A DNA stretch of 64,000 bases from Balneolaceae bacterium UBA3186 (lineage in GTDB: Bacteria > Bacteroidota > Rhodothermia > Balneolales > Balneolaceae): assembly GCA_002364085.1 (NCBI GenBank), contig DEXK01000004.1, positions 31,509-95,508 of the forward strand, given 5' to 3'. The translations under genes were made by a program, and so were the position numbers. Under the pieces are notes generated by a model that was given only the letters and a program-made list of their open reading frames with translations, did not search any database and was not told the DNA's origin. Shown piece by piece: positions 51,861 through 60,239 of the stretch. Numbering within the stretch: the stretch's first letter is position 1; every line of letters starts with the position of its first letter.

Positions 51861-53661
51861 TTAAATGCAGGAAACTTTTAGTAATAAAGTTTCCTGCATT
51901 ATCTGCAACTTCGAATCTGATCTTGTTCTCAGATTTCAATAAGAATTTTGGGAAATAGAATGTGAAGGAATCATTCTCATAGTCATATTCAGGAATTCCT
52001 TGCTGATCATTGATCCAAAATGACGCAGACTTAAAATCTATACCAGAGAGATTGTCGATAGTAGAAATGGTATAGGTTTGCATTCCATTCCCTAAAGTTA
52101 CAAGCTTTGGTTTTCTTATATGAGGAGGTATCGAATCATGTAACACAATAAAGTTTCCAAACGAAGGTATTTCAGCATTTAAAGTAATACCGGAAACCCA
52201 GGAATCAACAAAGCTATATTCCCCTTCATTATCAATTTGATACAGATTAAGTTGAGAACTTTTCTGATAGGATTCGGGTAGTTGTATTTGAATAAAGAGA
52301 TTTTTACGATTAATTAGTTCAGATACTCCTATTTGAAGAAATAATGAATCATTGAGGTATTCAAAATTTTGAACAAGACTTAAGGAATCAAAGAAAGTTT
52401 CCGGCTCTATATATAAAGTTGTTTTGTAATCCGGAGATGTGATTTTATATGAGCTAGCGGGACTCAGCCGAGAAATAGTGTGGTTTGGATCTTTAAGGTC
52501 AATAATTTGTTGGGGTACAGAGTGATTCCAATAGATTCCACTCTTATTGTTTTTAAGATCGAAATTCGTAGAATCATTTAAAATGATCCAATCATTTGTC
52601 CAGTATTTACCAAAAATTTTAGAAGATTTTTTCGGAGTTGTTAGAGAATCTCGTTTAACCGGAACTATTGCAACTGCTTGATTTCCATAATAATCTTCAG
52701 CAATTATTTCGTATAAAGTGAATTCAGAATTATGGGTCTTTGATCCATAAATAAGAAAAGGGTGTTGATATTTTTCTTGATTAAAAAGCCTCTGAAATCT
52801 TCTTTTATTGTTATCCGGTGAGGTGATTCTATTCACAAACATCTTATCGGCATCTGAAAAGTCAAAATAATTGATCTTCTCATGATAGAGATGGCGATTG
52901 TTTGACCTCAGTTTCAAATCATACACAGCATACTTATTGTTGACCTGATTGGCTTGGTCATATACATTTGCCGACAACCCGATGTCACCACTTACAAAAA
53001 CGGTATCGAAGTAGGTAGTATCATTTTTCACCGATATAGGTTTAATCTCAGAAGGATAATAAGAATTGAATACTTTGCTGTTAATATTTAAAGGTTCGAT
53101 CAGAAACGATGAAAAAACAGGAGAGATGGTGTCCTGAACGGCAAGATTTGAGCTTAATGGGTTAATCGGCTGGTTAAAGCTATTTCTTATTTCAAAGTGA
53201 AGATGAGGCGGTCCTATTCCTGTTGAGCCGGTATAACCGATTACATCTCCTTGCTTAACCATCAATTTCTTCTCTTCAAATGACTGTTCGAAGGTGTAAG
53301 AATAGTCAAGCTCATTTATCCGAATGGAATCTGCAATAGCTTGAAATTCAGAATTAAAACGCTGAAGGTGGGCGTATACAGTGTATGTGCCATCAAAATG
53401 TTTAAGATAAATGGCTTTGCCATATCCCTGATTAGTGATGATCAGTTTACTTAGATATCCATCTCTGGAAGCAAACACCTTATAACCTTCTCTTCCCCAG
53501 GTTTTGATATCGAGTCCTGCATGAAAATGAGCTGAACGAGTTTCTCCAAATGTAGAGCTTAAAAATTTCCCCGAGTTAGTAGGCCACAGGTAGATGGAAT
53601 CTTGTCCTTTTACAACAAAGGAGACAACAGATAAGCAAAGAAATAGCCAAAAACCTTTCAC
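51850..53661 (-). CDS. Exported M23-family peptidase with a large C-terminal region
   Basis: 603 residues with a signal peptide (to about FVVKGQ). The LytM/M23 domain is near the N-terminus: HFHAGLDI (His and Asp ligands), GYGKAIYLKHFDGTYTVYAHL and PPHLHFEIRN. About 400 residues of beta-rich, Asn/Tyr-rich sequence follow with no recognised domain, ending with an Ig-like stretch (IRFEVADNAGNFITKSFLHL). It probably cuts peptidoglycan cross-links. Its last codons carry a perfect hairpin that may terminate ridA. Confidence 0.88.
   Translation of the reverse strand: MKGFWLFLCLSVVSFVVKGQDSIYLWPTNSGKFLSSTFGETRSAHFHAGLDIKTWGREGYKVFASRDGYLSKLIITNQGYGKAIYLKHFDGTYTVYAHLQRFNSEFQAIADSIRINELDYSYTFEQSFEEKKLMVKQGDVIGYTGSTGIGPPHLHFEIRNSFNQPINPLSSNLAVQDTISPVFSSFLIEPLNINSKVFNSYYPSEIKPISVKNDTTYFDTVFVSGDIGLSANVYDQANQVNNKYAVYDLKLRSNNRHLYHEKINYFDFSDADKMFVNRITSPDNNKRRFQRLFNQEKYQHPFLIYGSKTHNSEFTLYEIIAEDYYGNQAVAIVPVKRDSLTTPKKSSKIFGKYWTNDWIILNDSTNFDLKNNKSGIYWNHSVPQQIIDLKDPNHTISRLSPASSYKITSPDYKTTLYIEPETFFDSLSLVQNFEYLNDSLFLQIGVSELINRKNLFIQIQLPESYQKSSQLNLYQIDNEGEYSFVDSWVSGITLNAEIPSFGNFIVLHDSIPPHIRKPKLVTLGNGMQTYTISTIDNLSGIDFKSASFWINDQQGIPEYDYENDSFTFYFPKFLLKSENKIRFEVADNAGNFITKSFLHLIKQ
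51864..51900. terminator. Perfect 15-base inverted repeat at the ridA/M23 convergence
   Basis: Arms AATGCAGGAAACTTT (51864-51878) and its exact complement (51886-51900) flank the loop TAGTAAT. It lies just past the ridA stop and entirely within the last codons of the M23 gene. No long T-run follows on either side, so termination may be weak or of another kind, but the arm perfection in a coding region is unusual. Confidence 0.6.
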
Positions 53662-53663
53662 AA

Positions 53664-54317
53664 TTATTTAACCGACACTGAAAGAGTTGTGAATTTATTT
53701 CCTAAAGTAGCTTCAATCTGGTCACCGGCTGTTACTTGTGAGACCCCACTTGGCGTTCCTGTAAATATGAGATCCCCGGGATGTAGAGTAAAAATTTCGG
53801 ACAAATAGGAGATCAAAAAAGGGATAGAGAAGATCATCTGTGAAGAATTACCGATTTGTTTTGTTACACCATTTACCGAAAGGGATAGCTCTATATCATT
53901 CAGATCTTCGATTTCATTTAATGGTAAAAAGGGACTGATAGGAGCAAAAGTGTCAAAGCCTTTAGCGATAGTCCACGGATGGCCCGCTTGCTTTGCTTTC
54001 TGTTGAATATCTCTGGCTGTGAAATCAATTCCTATCCCAATTCCTGCAATGTACTCTTGAGCAGCTTCTTCTGAAATGTTTTTTCCGGATTTTGAAATCG
54101 CTACTACTATTTCAACTTCATGATGTACATCAGTGCTCTGTTCAGGAATTTTGATCTCATCACCATCAAAACAAAGGGCGCTTTGAGGTTTTAAAAATAC
54201 AAGAGGGGAAGAGGGCACCGGGTTATTGAGCTCTTTAGCATGTTCAATATAATTCCTGCCGATGCAATAGATTGAACGGGGAACTAGATTGGTGCCGGGA
54301 ATAAATATTTTTTTCAT
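53664..54317 (-). CDS. Fumarylacetoacetate hydrolase-family enzyme
   Basis: 217 residues with the FAH fold: GRNYIEHAKELNNPVPSSPLVFLKP, the metal-binding HHEVEIVV, IGIDFTARDIQQKAKQAGHPW, KGFDTFAPI and the closing LIFTGTPSGVSQVTAGD. Members act as acylpyruvases, oxaloacetate tautomerases or decarboxylases in aromatic degradation; no pathway genes lie nearby to decide. The short form matches the FahD1-like group. It lies 3 bases before the M23 gene and follows the rpmA terminator. Confidence 0.92.
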   Translation of the reverse strand: MKKIFIPGTNLVPRSIYCIGRNYIEHAKELNNPVPSSPLVFLKPQSALCFDGDEIKIPEQSTDVHHEVEIVVAISKSGKNISEEAAQEYIAGIGIGIDFTARDIQQKAKQAGHPWTIAKGFDTFAPISPFLPLNEIEDLNDIELSLSVNGVTKQIGNSSQMIFSIPFLISYLSEIFTLHPGDLIFTGTPSGVSQVTAGDQIEATLGNKFTTLSVSVK

Positions 54318-54330
54318 ATCTCAAAGATAT

Positions 54331-54365
54331 AAAAAAAGCCTCGCACATAAATATGTACGAGGCTT
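54331..54365 (-). terminator. Terminator of the rplU-rpmA operon
   Basis: Arms AAGCCTCG and CGAGGCTT with an inner ACATA/TATGT extension and one mismatch pair form a long stem (54336-54365). Seven T follow on the transcribed (minus) strand. It lies 18 bases past the rpmA stop and just before the next start, so downstream transcription is reduced. Confidence 0.85.
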
Positions 54366-54383
54366 AAATTTTTCTCAGCTTGT

Positions 54384-54641
54384 TCAGCTTAAAGGCTCAA
54401 CATTGATATACTTTCTACCGCCTGATTTGACAGAGAAGTTTACATGACCGTCAGCTACAGCAAAAAGAGTATCATCTCCACCACGCTTAACATTTAAGCC
54501 CGGGTGAAATTTGGTTCCTCTTTGACGCATAATGATATTTCCTGAGCGAACAAATTCGCCACCAAATTTCTTTACGCCTAATCGTTTACTTTCTGAATCA
54601 CGTCCGTTTCTAGTAGAACCTTGACCTTTCTTATGTGCCAT
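54384..54641 (-). CDS. rpmA: Large ribosomal subunit protein bL27
   Basis: 85 residues, of normal length, starting MAHKKGQGSTRNGRDSESKR without the cleavable N-terminal extension seen in Firmicutes. Motifs: GVKKFGGEFVRSGNIIMRQRG and GDDTLFAVADGHVNF. It is translated after rplU, 25 bases downstream, in the standard rplU-rpmA pair, and has a strong terminator. Confidence 0.98.
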   Translation of the reverse strand: MAHKKGQGSTRNGRDSESKRLGVKKFGGEFVRSGNIIMRQRGTKFHPGLNVKRGGDDTLFAVADGHVNFSVKSGGRKYINVEPLS

Positions 54642-54666
54642 TGTACTTAGATATTAGGAATTAAAA

Positions 54667-55170
54667 TTAACTTAACGCTTCAATAAGCTCAGCTTTCTTC
54701 ATACTGGAATAACCAGTTAGCCCTTTATCAGAGGCCATTTTCTTAAGCTCAGCTACTGTTAACGATGAAAGATCTGAAGAAGCGGTTTCCGCTTTAGCTT
54801 CAGCTTTAGTTTCTTCTTTTTTTGGAGCTGCTTTCTTCGCAGCTTTTTTAGTACTTCCAGATGCAGAAATTGACTCAATTTGAATTTGAGACATTAATTG
54901 TCTGTGACCGTTTAACTTCTGGTATCCTTTTCTTCTTTTCTTTTTGAATACAAGAACTTTATCAGATTTAACGGTTTCAAGGATAGTAGCTGTAACAGAA
55001 GCTCCTTCAACTACAGGCTTCCCAACTTTAACAGCACCTTTGTCATCTTTAAGTAAAAGAACATTATCAAAAGTAACAGAGTCAGAATCTGCATTTTGCT
55101 TGTCAACAAAAAGAACATCGTTCTCAGCTACTTTATATTGATGTCCGCCGATTTCTACTATAGCGTACAT
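54667..55170 (-). CDS. rplU: Large ribosomal subunit protein bL21 with a C-terminal Rho_N/SAP-like extension
   Basis: The first about 103 residues are a normal L21 (MYAIVEIGGHQYKVAENDVL, KVLVFKKKRRKGYQKLNGHRQ). A Lys/Ala/Glu linker follows (STKKAAKKAAPKKEETKAE), then a roughly 35-residue domain LTVAELKKMASDKGLTGYS...ELIEAL with the helix-extension-helix pattern of Rho N-terminal and SAP-like domains. Total 167 residues against about 103 for E. coli. Such added small nucleic-acid-binding domains occur on L21 in some Bacteroidetes relatives. It is first in the rplU-rpmA operon. Confidence 0.97.
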   Translation of the reverse strand: MYAIVEIGGHQYKVAENDVLFVDKQNADSDSVTFDNVLLLKDDKGAVKVGKPVVEGASVTATILETVKSDKVLVFKKKRRKGYQKLNGHRQLMSQIQIESISASGSTKKAAKKAAPKKEETKAEAKAETASSDLSSLTVAELKKMASDKGLTGYSSMKKAELIEALS

Positions 55171-55312
55171 GGGTATTTGAATTTCTTTTTTGGATTATTT
55201 TAGAGCTTACAAAGATAAGCGATTGTTCTCATAAAACAAAGCAAAAAACTTACTGTTCTTTATATTTTGAACTGTTAAATTGAATTAGATTTTAAACTAA
55301 CCTTTTATTACA

Positions 55313-55471
55313 ATGAGTAAATTGCCTTCATTACATGAGCAAGCATTTAAATTTAAAAACACCAAAAGATTACAGCATGATGGAGGAAGAGCTTGGATTA
55401 AGGATTCGCAACTTCATGAGGCTCGTAAAGATGCTAACGGCAAATTTAAGACCGTAAAAAAATCTTCTTAA
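55313..55471 (+). CDS. Small basic protein of unknown function
   Basis: An ATG at 55313 opens a 52-codon frame: MSKLPSLHEQAFKFKNTKRL, then QHDGGRAWIKDSQLHEARKD and a Lys-rich end. It is basic, without a membrane segment or signal. Coding looks real because of the acceptable length in an otherwise empty 449-base gap, a codon pattern like its neighbours, and an amphipathic helical pattern. No family is recognised. The bases before and after it (55171-55312 and 55472-55619) hold no other gene; the first includes the rplU promoter. Confidence 0.5.
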   Translation: MSKLPSLHEQAFKFKNTKRLQHDGGRAWIKDSQLHEARKDANGKFKTVKKSS

Positions 55472-55619
55472 TTTACTAATGCCAGCTTCGATATATAAAG
55501 ATGCCGGTTCTGTATTATTTTGAAGTGTACTGGAGTTCGTTAATGCCGAACATGTTTAGTTTGTTCAATCTTTGAATAAATATCGCATTAATGGATCCTG
55601 AGATTTATTATTAAATGGA

Positions 55620-56135
55620 ATGGGGATTCAAATGAAAAATTTATTACTACTAATTTTTGTAGGATTCTATTCGACAATTGCTTTATCACAACAAGCTCCT
55701 TGTGCTTCCGAAGAGCATCGACAATTTGATTTTTGGGTTGGAGAATGGGAGGTAAAAAATCCGAGTGATCAAGTAGTAGGAAGTTCTAAGATCGAACTCG
55801 TGTCTAATAAATGTGCGTTACTTGAAAACTGGACAAATGCTGCAGGCTTAGGAGGTAAAAGCTTGAATTATTACAGTATTCTGGATCAAAAGTGGCATCA
55901 AAAATGGATTGGAGCAAATGGTATTCCCATAGAGTTTTCTGGTTCCTATAATAAGGAAAGAAAAGCCTTAGAGTATTCTGGTGAAGGAGTTGGACAGGGT
56001 GGAACCCCTCTGCTTAACAAACTTACTTTTTTTCACATCTCTGATGATTATGTAAGACAGCTCTGGGAACAGTCAACAGACGATGGAAAAACCTGGAATA
56101 CAGTATTTGACGGTCATTACAGAAGAAAGAAGTAG
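55620..56135 (+). CDS. Exported DUF1579-like hypothetical protein
   Basis: 171 residues from 55620, or 167 from the ATG at 55632, which is preceded by GGGGA and starts the signal peptide MKNLLLLIFVGFYSTIALSQ. The mature part begins with the pattern EHRQFDFWVGEWEVKNPSD, seen in DUF1579-type small beta-barrel proteins, and ends NTVFDGHYRRKK. It lies alone between the small gene and lexA, with a bidirectional hairpin terminator at its end. Function unknown. Confidence 0.78.
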   Translation: MGIQMKNLLLLIFVGFYSTIALSQQAPCASEEHRQFDFWVGEWEVKNPSDQVVGSSKIELVSNKCALLENWTNAAGLGGKSLNYYSILDQKWHQKWIGANGIPIEFSGSYNKERKALEYSGEGVGQGGTPLLNKLTFFHISDDYVRQLWEQSTDDGKTWNTVFDGHYRRKK

Positions 56136-56157
56136 CTTAAGTAAATTTTAAGCTACT
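56131..56157. terminator. Bidirectional terminator between the hypothetical gene and lexA
   Basis: Ten-base perfect arms (AGTAGCTTAA at 56131-56140 and its complement at 56148-56157) with a seven-base loop. A short T-run follows on the plus strand (56157-56160). The arms overlap the stop codons of both converging genes. Confidence 0.75.
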
Positions 56158-56807
56158 TTTGAAGTTGCTCTTTGAAAGCCCTTTCGGTTTATATGTCCAA
56201 TATATTTACCAATTATCCGGACCTCTTCGAATACATCCGGTTCAACAATAATGTCATCATAGCTTTCATTAGCAGCTTCCAGACGCAATCCATTACTACC
56301 CCAAAAGATTTTCTTTAAGCTTGTTTCTCCGTTATAGAGAACTGCACCGATATCACCGTTTTTCACATCAGTATCCATAAGCACTACAAGATCTCCATCG
56401 TAAATGTCGACATCTTTCATGCTAAATCCTGAAACACGAAGTGCAAATAGCTGATCTAGATTAGGGAACAGAGAAGATAAAGTGATTTTGCCAAGGTCAG
56501 CTTCAACGGCTTCTTGTAAATAACCAGCGGCAATAAGGCCACGAATTGGAATTCCATCCTGATCATCATAATCTTCTAATAAATTCTTTTTCTTCTCTTT
56601 TGGAAGATCGTATTCTTCATCATTACGTTTTATGAGAAATCCTTTTTTAAGTAAAGCCTGAATATTCTGGGTAACACTATTCGGAGAACGGTAATCAAAA
56701 TGTTCAGCAATTTCTCTATAGGTCGGCCATACATCATATTCTTTTTTATATTCCACGATGTAATTAAAAAATTCCTGTTGTTTTCTCGTTAAATGTGCAT
56801 TATCCAT
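56148..56807 (-). CDS. lexA: SOS repressor LexA
   Basis: 219 residues, slightly longer than the usual about 200. The N-terminal winged helix (LTRKQQEFFNYIVEYKKEY, SPNSVTQNIQALLKKGF) is followed by an acidic linker and the S24 protease domain. The self-cleavage site is Ala94-Gly95 (LIAAGYLQEA), the nucleophile Ser129 (SGFSMKDVDI) and the base Lys165 (SLKKIFW). All catalytic parts are present, so it should self-cleave on RecA activation. A box shared with umuD lies 17-31 bases upstream and suggests autoregulation. Confidence 0.95.
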   Translation of the reverse strand: MDNAHLTRKQQEFFNYIVEYKKEYDVWPTYREIAEHFDYRSPNSVTQNIQALLKKGFLIKRNDEEYDLPKEKKKNLLEDYDDQDGIPIRGLIAAGYLQEAVEADLGKITLSSLFPNLDQLFALRVSGFSMKDVDIYDGDLVVLMDTDVKNGDIGAVLYNGETSLKKIFWGSNGLRLEAANESYDDIIVEPDVFEEVRIIGKYIGHINRKGFQRATSKVA

Positions 56808-56823
56808 AGCATGATATTACTTA

Positions 56824-56838
56824 ATGTGTAAAGTATGT
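56824..56838 (-). promoter_or_regulatory. Candidate SOS box upstream of lexA
   Basis: On the lexA strand the 15-mer ACATACTTTACACAT consists of two ACAT half-sites 11 bases apart, 17 bases before the start codon. The same arrangement (ACATATAATGCACAT) precedes umuD, with 11 of 15 identities. Two copies in front of lexA and umuD make it a good candidate for the local LexA operator. Confidence 0.55.
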
Positions 56839-56888
56839 GTAATAAACGAAGTTCTTTAATCAGTGTCAATAAAAAATGTGTGTGATTC

Positions 56889-58901
56889 ATGTATAAAATA
56901 TTTTCTGTATTAGTGTTAGCCTTTTTACTAGTCGCTTGTGACCCCATCAAAAAGGAAGCAGGACGATTGCTTACTCAAGAGTACCCAGATTTGTACGAAG
57001 CGGTGTATGCTCGAGATGGTCAGGCTTTAATGGAATTTACATCACATAAAGATGAAAGAGTTAGAATGCAGGCATGGCAAGCATTAATTAACACTCCGGT
57101 TAATGATATTACCGCATTAATTGATCTTGCTACTAAAACTGATACACGCGAATCATGGGCATCACTTTGGTTAAAAGAGCTTTCTGAAGAACAAATAGAG
57201 AGGCTGAACGAGCTATTTATAGCAAGTAATGCTTCCAATATAGGTTTGGTTTCAGCTTTAGGAGAGTTGGGAAATAGTCGCTCACTTGAATTGCTTTTAG
57301 AAGAAGATGTTCCACCAAACCAGGAAATGGAATTTCAACTTGCTTACGCCATAGGCCGTTTAACAGGAAATATAGAAGCTAACGAAGAACAGCAAATTCA
57401 GATCATTGAAAGAGCACTTTCTACTACCAACAGTAAAGCAAGTCAGGCATATTTGTATGGATTTTACAGAACTAGAAATGATCAGGAAAAACAGGGATTA
57501 ACCCAAAATGCAGTTAACAAGATGATCGAGTTATGGAAAAATTATTATCCTGATGAAATAGGTTCCGATCGATATATAGCTGCACTACTGATGAAAGATC
57601 ATTCAGGGCTAGTGTTCCATCACTTTATTGATAAAGATTTTATATTAATGGATGTTCAGTTGGCTATTGAGATCATTCAGGCTATTGGTAGAAATGAGGA
57701 TAATGATACTTACGCTCCGGTAGCTCTGAACGCTTTTGTTCAACATAAAAATCCAAATGTTGTTATTCAGGCTCTTCGGGTAATAGCTGCAAAAGAAGAT
57801 TTTGCTAAAGAAATCAATAACTCGCTATTAAATGCTACAGCACTTAATATTGCAGTTGAACCACATGTAAGACTTGCCGGATTTAATGCTTCGGTAAACC
57901 CCGAGAAATACATTGATGACTTGCTGCCAATTGGAACTGAAGATCCGTACTTGCAGGGACTTAGATATTCCGCACTGAAGAAAATTTGGACTGACGCTGA
58001 AGTTTTTGACTATTTAGTTGCTGATATAGATACTTCTCAAGGATTACTTTATAGTTTTCTTTTAAGAGAAATGAATACCCTTTGGGCAAATGCTGACGAT
58101 GAACTCAAAACCGAAGACAGGGTTGAGCAAGTACATAACATCTTGTTTACAGCATTGGAAAGAGGAGAAAGATCGTTTATGATGCAAGCTTTGCATTCAG
58201 ATGAAAACGTAGTAACTGGGGAGGACTTTGAGAAATTAATAGCTCTTTTAAATGATAAATCTGTAGTTGATGATATAGACATTTTCCGGTCAGTTACTTC
58301 GCTACTAAAAAATAGATTTGAAGAAGAATCAGAAATTATGATCACTCAGTTTTATGAGAATGCAGGACATGATCTAAAGCAAAGTTTAATAGCTCAGGAA
58401 TGGACTTTTATAGAAGACTCACTAGCTCCGGTAACTTTTCGAGAACCTGATTGGGATCGACTAGCAGACTTGGGACCAAGCCCGGTTTGGGTATTGGAAA
58501 CAAAAAAGGGAAATGTTGAAATTACTGTTGACGTATTAACTGCCCCTGCCACAATTTCCGGAATGGATAGTTTGATTACCAATGGACATTACAATGGAGT
58601 CGCATTTCATCGCGTAGTGCCAAATTTTGTGATTCAGGGAGGAGATGTTGAAACCGGATTAGGTTTTGGAGGTCCGGATTATACAGTGCCAACCGAAGCA
58701 AGTGCGGCTCACTATTTCAGAGGCAAAGCAGGTATTGCAAGTTCAGGCCCGGATACAGAAGGGAGCCAATATTTCTTTATGCATGTATGGGCACCACACT
58801 TAAATGGTCGTTATACAATTTTTGGAGAAGTTACTGATGGAATGAGTGTGGTAGACAGAATAACACAGGGAGATATTGTTCAACGATCTTATTGGAAATA
58901 A
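56889..58901 (+). CDS. Lipoprotein with HEAT-like repeats and a C-terminal cyclophilin domain
   Basis: 670 residues. The signal ends in a lipobox (LLVACDP, Cys17). About 500 residues of helical HEAT-like repeats follow (for example DERVRMQAWQALINTP, NPNVVIQALRVIAAKED). The C-terminal domain (about 535-670) is a cyclophilin peptidyl-prolyl isomerase with intact VAFHRVVPNFVIQGGDV (catalytic Arg and Phe) and GIASSGPDTEGSQYFF. It is probably an outer-membrane-linked folding factor in which HEAT repeats hold a client. It converges with umuC, with 8 bases between the ends. Confidence 0.9.
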   Translation: MYKIFSVLVLAFLLVACDPIKKEAGRLLTQEYPDLYEAVYARDGQALMEFTSHKDERVRMQAWQALINTPVNDITALIDLATKTDTRESWASLWLKELSEEQIERLNELFIASNASNIGLVSALGELGNSRSLELLLEEDVPPNQEMEFQLAYAIGRLTGNIEANEEQQIQIIERALSTTNSKASQAYLYGFYRTRNDQEKQGLTQNAVNKMIELWKNYYPDEIGSDRYIAALLMKDHSGLVFHHFIDKDFILMDVQLAIEIIQAIGRNEDNDTYAPVALNAFVQHKNPNVVIQALRVIAAKEDFAKEINNSLLNATALNIAVEPHVRLAGFNASVNPEKYIDDLLPIGTEDPYLQGLRYSALKKIWTDAEVFDYLVADIDTSQGLLYSFLLREMNTLWANADDELKTEDRVEQVHNILFTALERGERSFMMQALHSDENVVTGEDFEKLIALLNDKSVVDDIDIFRSVTSLLKNRFEEESEIMITQFYENAGHDLKQSLIAQEWTFIEDSLAPVTFREPDWDRLADLGPSPVWVLETKKGNVEITVDVLTAPATISGMDSLITNGHYNGVAFHRVVPNFVIQGGDVETGLGFGGPDYTVPTEASAAHYFRGKAGIASSGPDTEGSQYFFMHVWAPHLNGRYTIFGEVTDGMSVVDRITQGDIVQRSYWK

Positions 58902-58909
58902 GTGATCTG

Positions 58910-60232
58910 TTATTTTGCCTTCACCACCATTAGTTCATTCCAACGAGTGGTGTATCTGTTACTGAGGTAGTTTTGATTCATCAGCCATTTATTGCGATGT
59001 TCTTTCTCCTTATGTAACCCGGTTGAAGCAAAAGCAGCTTTATTTCTTCCAAATTTTGAGTTGATCTCATCCAAACATTCCATAAGCCTGAATTGTTGCT
59101 GGGTATATAAATGAGGATCAAAAAGATCCATCTGGACTTCACTGTTTGGTACAATTCCGGTTAACATTACAGCAGCTTTTTTGTACTTGGTGTTTTCCAT
59201 GTATACGTGGCTAACCAATCCTTTTGCTAATCTGATCAATGTAGGTGTGTTCGCAGTAGGAACTTTCAAAGAAGTGCCTGCAGAATATTTATACTGTCCT
59301 TTCAGATTCGAATATTTATCTCCAATCAGCATAATTCTTAATAATGAGGCTACCGAATTTTGGGAACGAAGTTTTTCAGCCGCACGAGACGCATATGTTG
59401 AAATAGCTTCCTGCAAGTGATCTAATTCATAGATCGGAGTTCCAAACATCCTGGAAGTCAAAATTCCTTTTCGCTTATCCAGAGCTTCACCCATTTTAAT
59501 GCATGGTATTCCGTTTAATTCTAAGACGGTTCGTAATCCGGTTACATGTAGATTTTTTCGTACCCACTTTCGATTCTGTACGGTATTTTTTAATTGAAAT
59601 GCATTTTCGATGCCGTGTCGGTGCAGACGAACGGTCATTCCGCTACCAATGCCCCAAATTTTCTGGACAGGTAGATCTTTTAGATGGTGATCAGTTTCAT
59701 TCTGGCTGGAAAGAGCAAGTACACCATCAAATAATGGATTTCTTTTAGCAATATTGTTGGCAACTTTTGCCAATGTTTTACTCGGCGCAATTCCTACAGA
59801 TACCGGTAATCCTGTCCATTTAAGTATGGTGTCTTTTATATAAAAACCATATTCGGTAAGATCATCAAAAACATTTGTAGAAACTCTGGCAAAAGCTTCA
59901 TCAATACTATACACTTCAATGTTATGTGAAAGTTGATCTAAAACATCCATTACTCTGTCAGACATATCTCCGTAAAGAGCATAATTTGATGATCGAACAA
60001 CTACCCCTTTTTCTTTGAATAACTTTCTGGACTTAAACTCCGGAGCTCCCATTTCAACTCCGGCTTCTTTAGCTTCTTCTGACCGTGCAATTACACAGCC
60101 ATCGTTGTTTGAGAGAATAGCGATAGGTTTATCAATAAGAGTAGGATCAAACACGCGTTCACAGGAAGCATAAAAGTTATTGCAGTCTATCATCGCATAA
60201 GCAGTAGGTAAATTATACGGATCGATATTCAT
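58910..60232 (-). CDS. umuC: Y-family translesion DNA polymerase UmuC
   Basis: 440 residues with the Y-family active site: MIDCNNFYASCERVFDP (first Asp) and VYSIDEAFARV (Asp-Glu). Also present are PIAILSNNDGCVIARS and SVGIAPSKTLAKVANNIAKR. The C-terminal DUF4113-like end (FASTGLHKEKEHRNKWLMNQNY) is typical of the UmuC/RumB group. It is transcribed after umuD, 7 bases apart. With UmuD it forms the SOS mutagenic polymerase. Confidence 0.95.
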   Translation of the reverse strand: MNIDPYNLPTAYAMIDCNNFYASCERVFDPTLIDKPIAILSNNDGCVIARSEEAKEAGVEMGAPEFKSRKLFKEKGVVVRSSNYALYGDMSDRVMDVLDQLSHNIEVYSIDEAFARVSTNVFDDLTEYGFYIKDTILKWTGLPVSVGIAPSKTLAKVANNIAKRNPLFDGVLALSSQNETDHHLKDLPVQKIWGIGSGMTVRLHRHGIENAFQLKNTVQNRKWVRKNLHVTGLRTVLELNGIPCIKMGEALDKRKGILTSRMFGTPIYELDHLQEAISTYASRAAEKLRSQNSVASLLRIMLIGDKYSNLKGQYKYSAGTSLKVPTANTPTLIRLAKGLVSHVYMENTKYKKAAVMLTGIVPNSEVQMDLFDPHLYTQQQFRLMECLDEINSKFGRNKAAFASTGLHKEKEHRNKWLMNQNYLSNRYTTRWNELMVVKAK

Positions 60233-60239
60233 ATCTATT

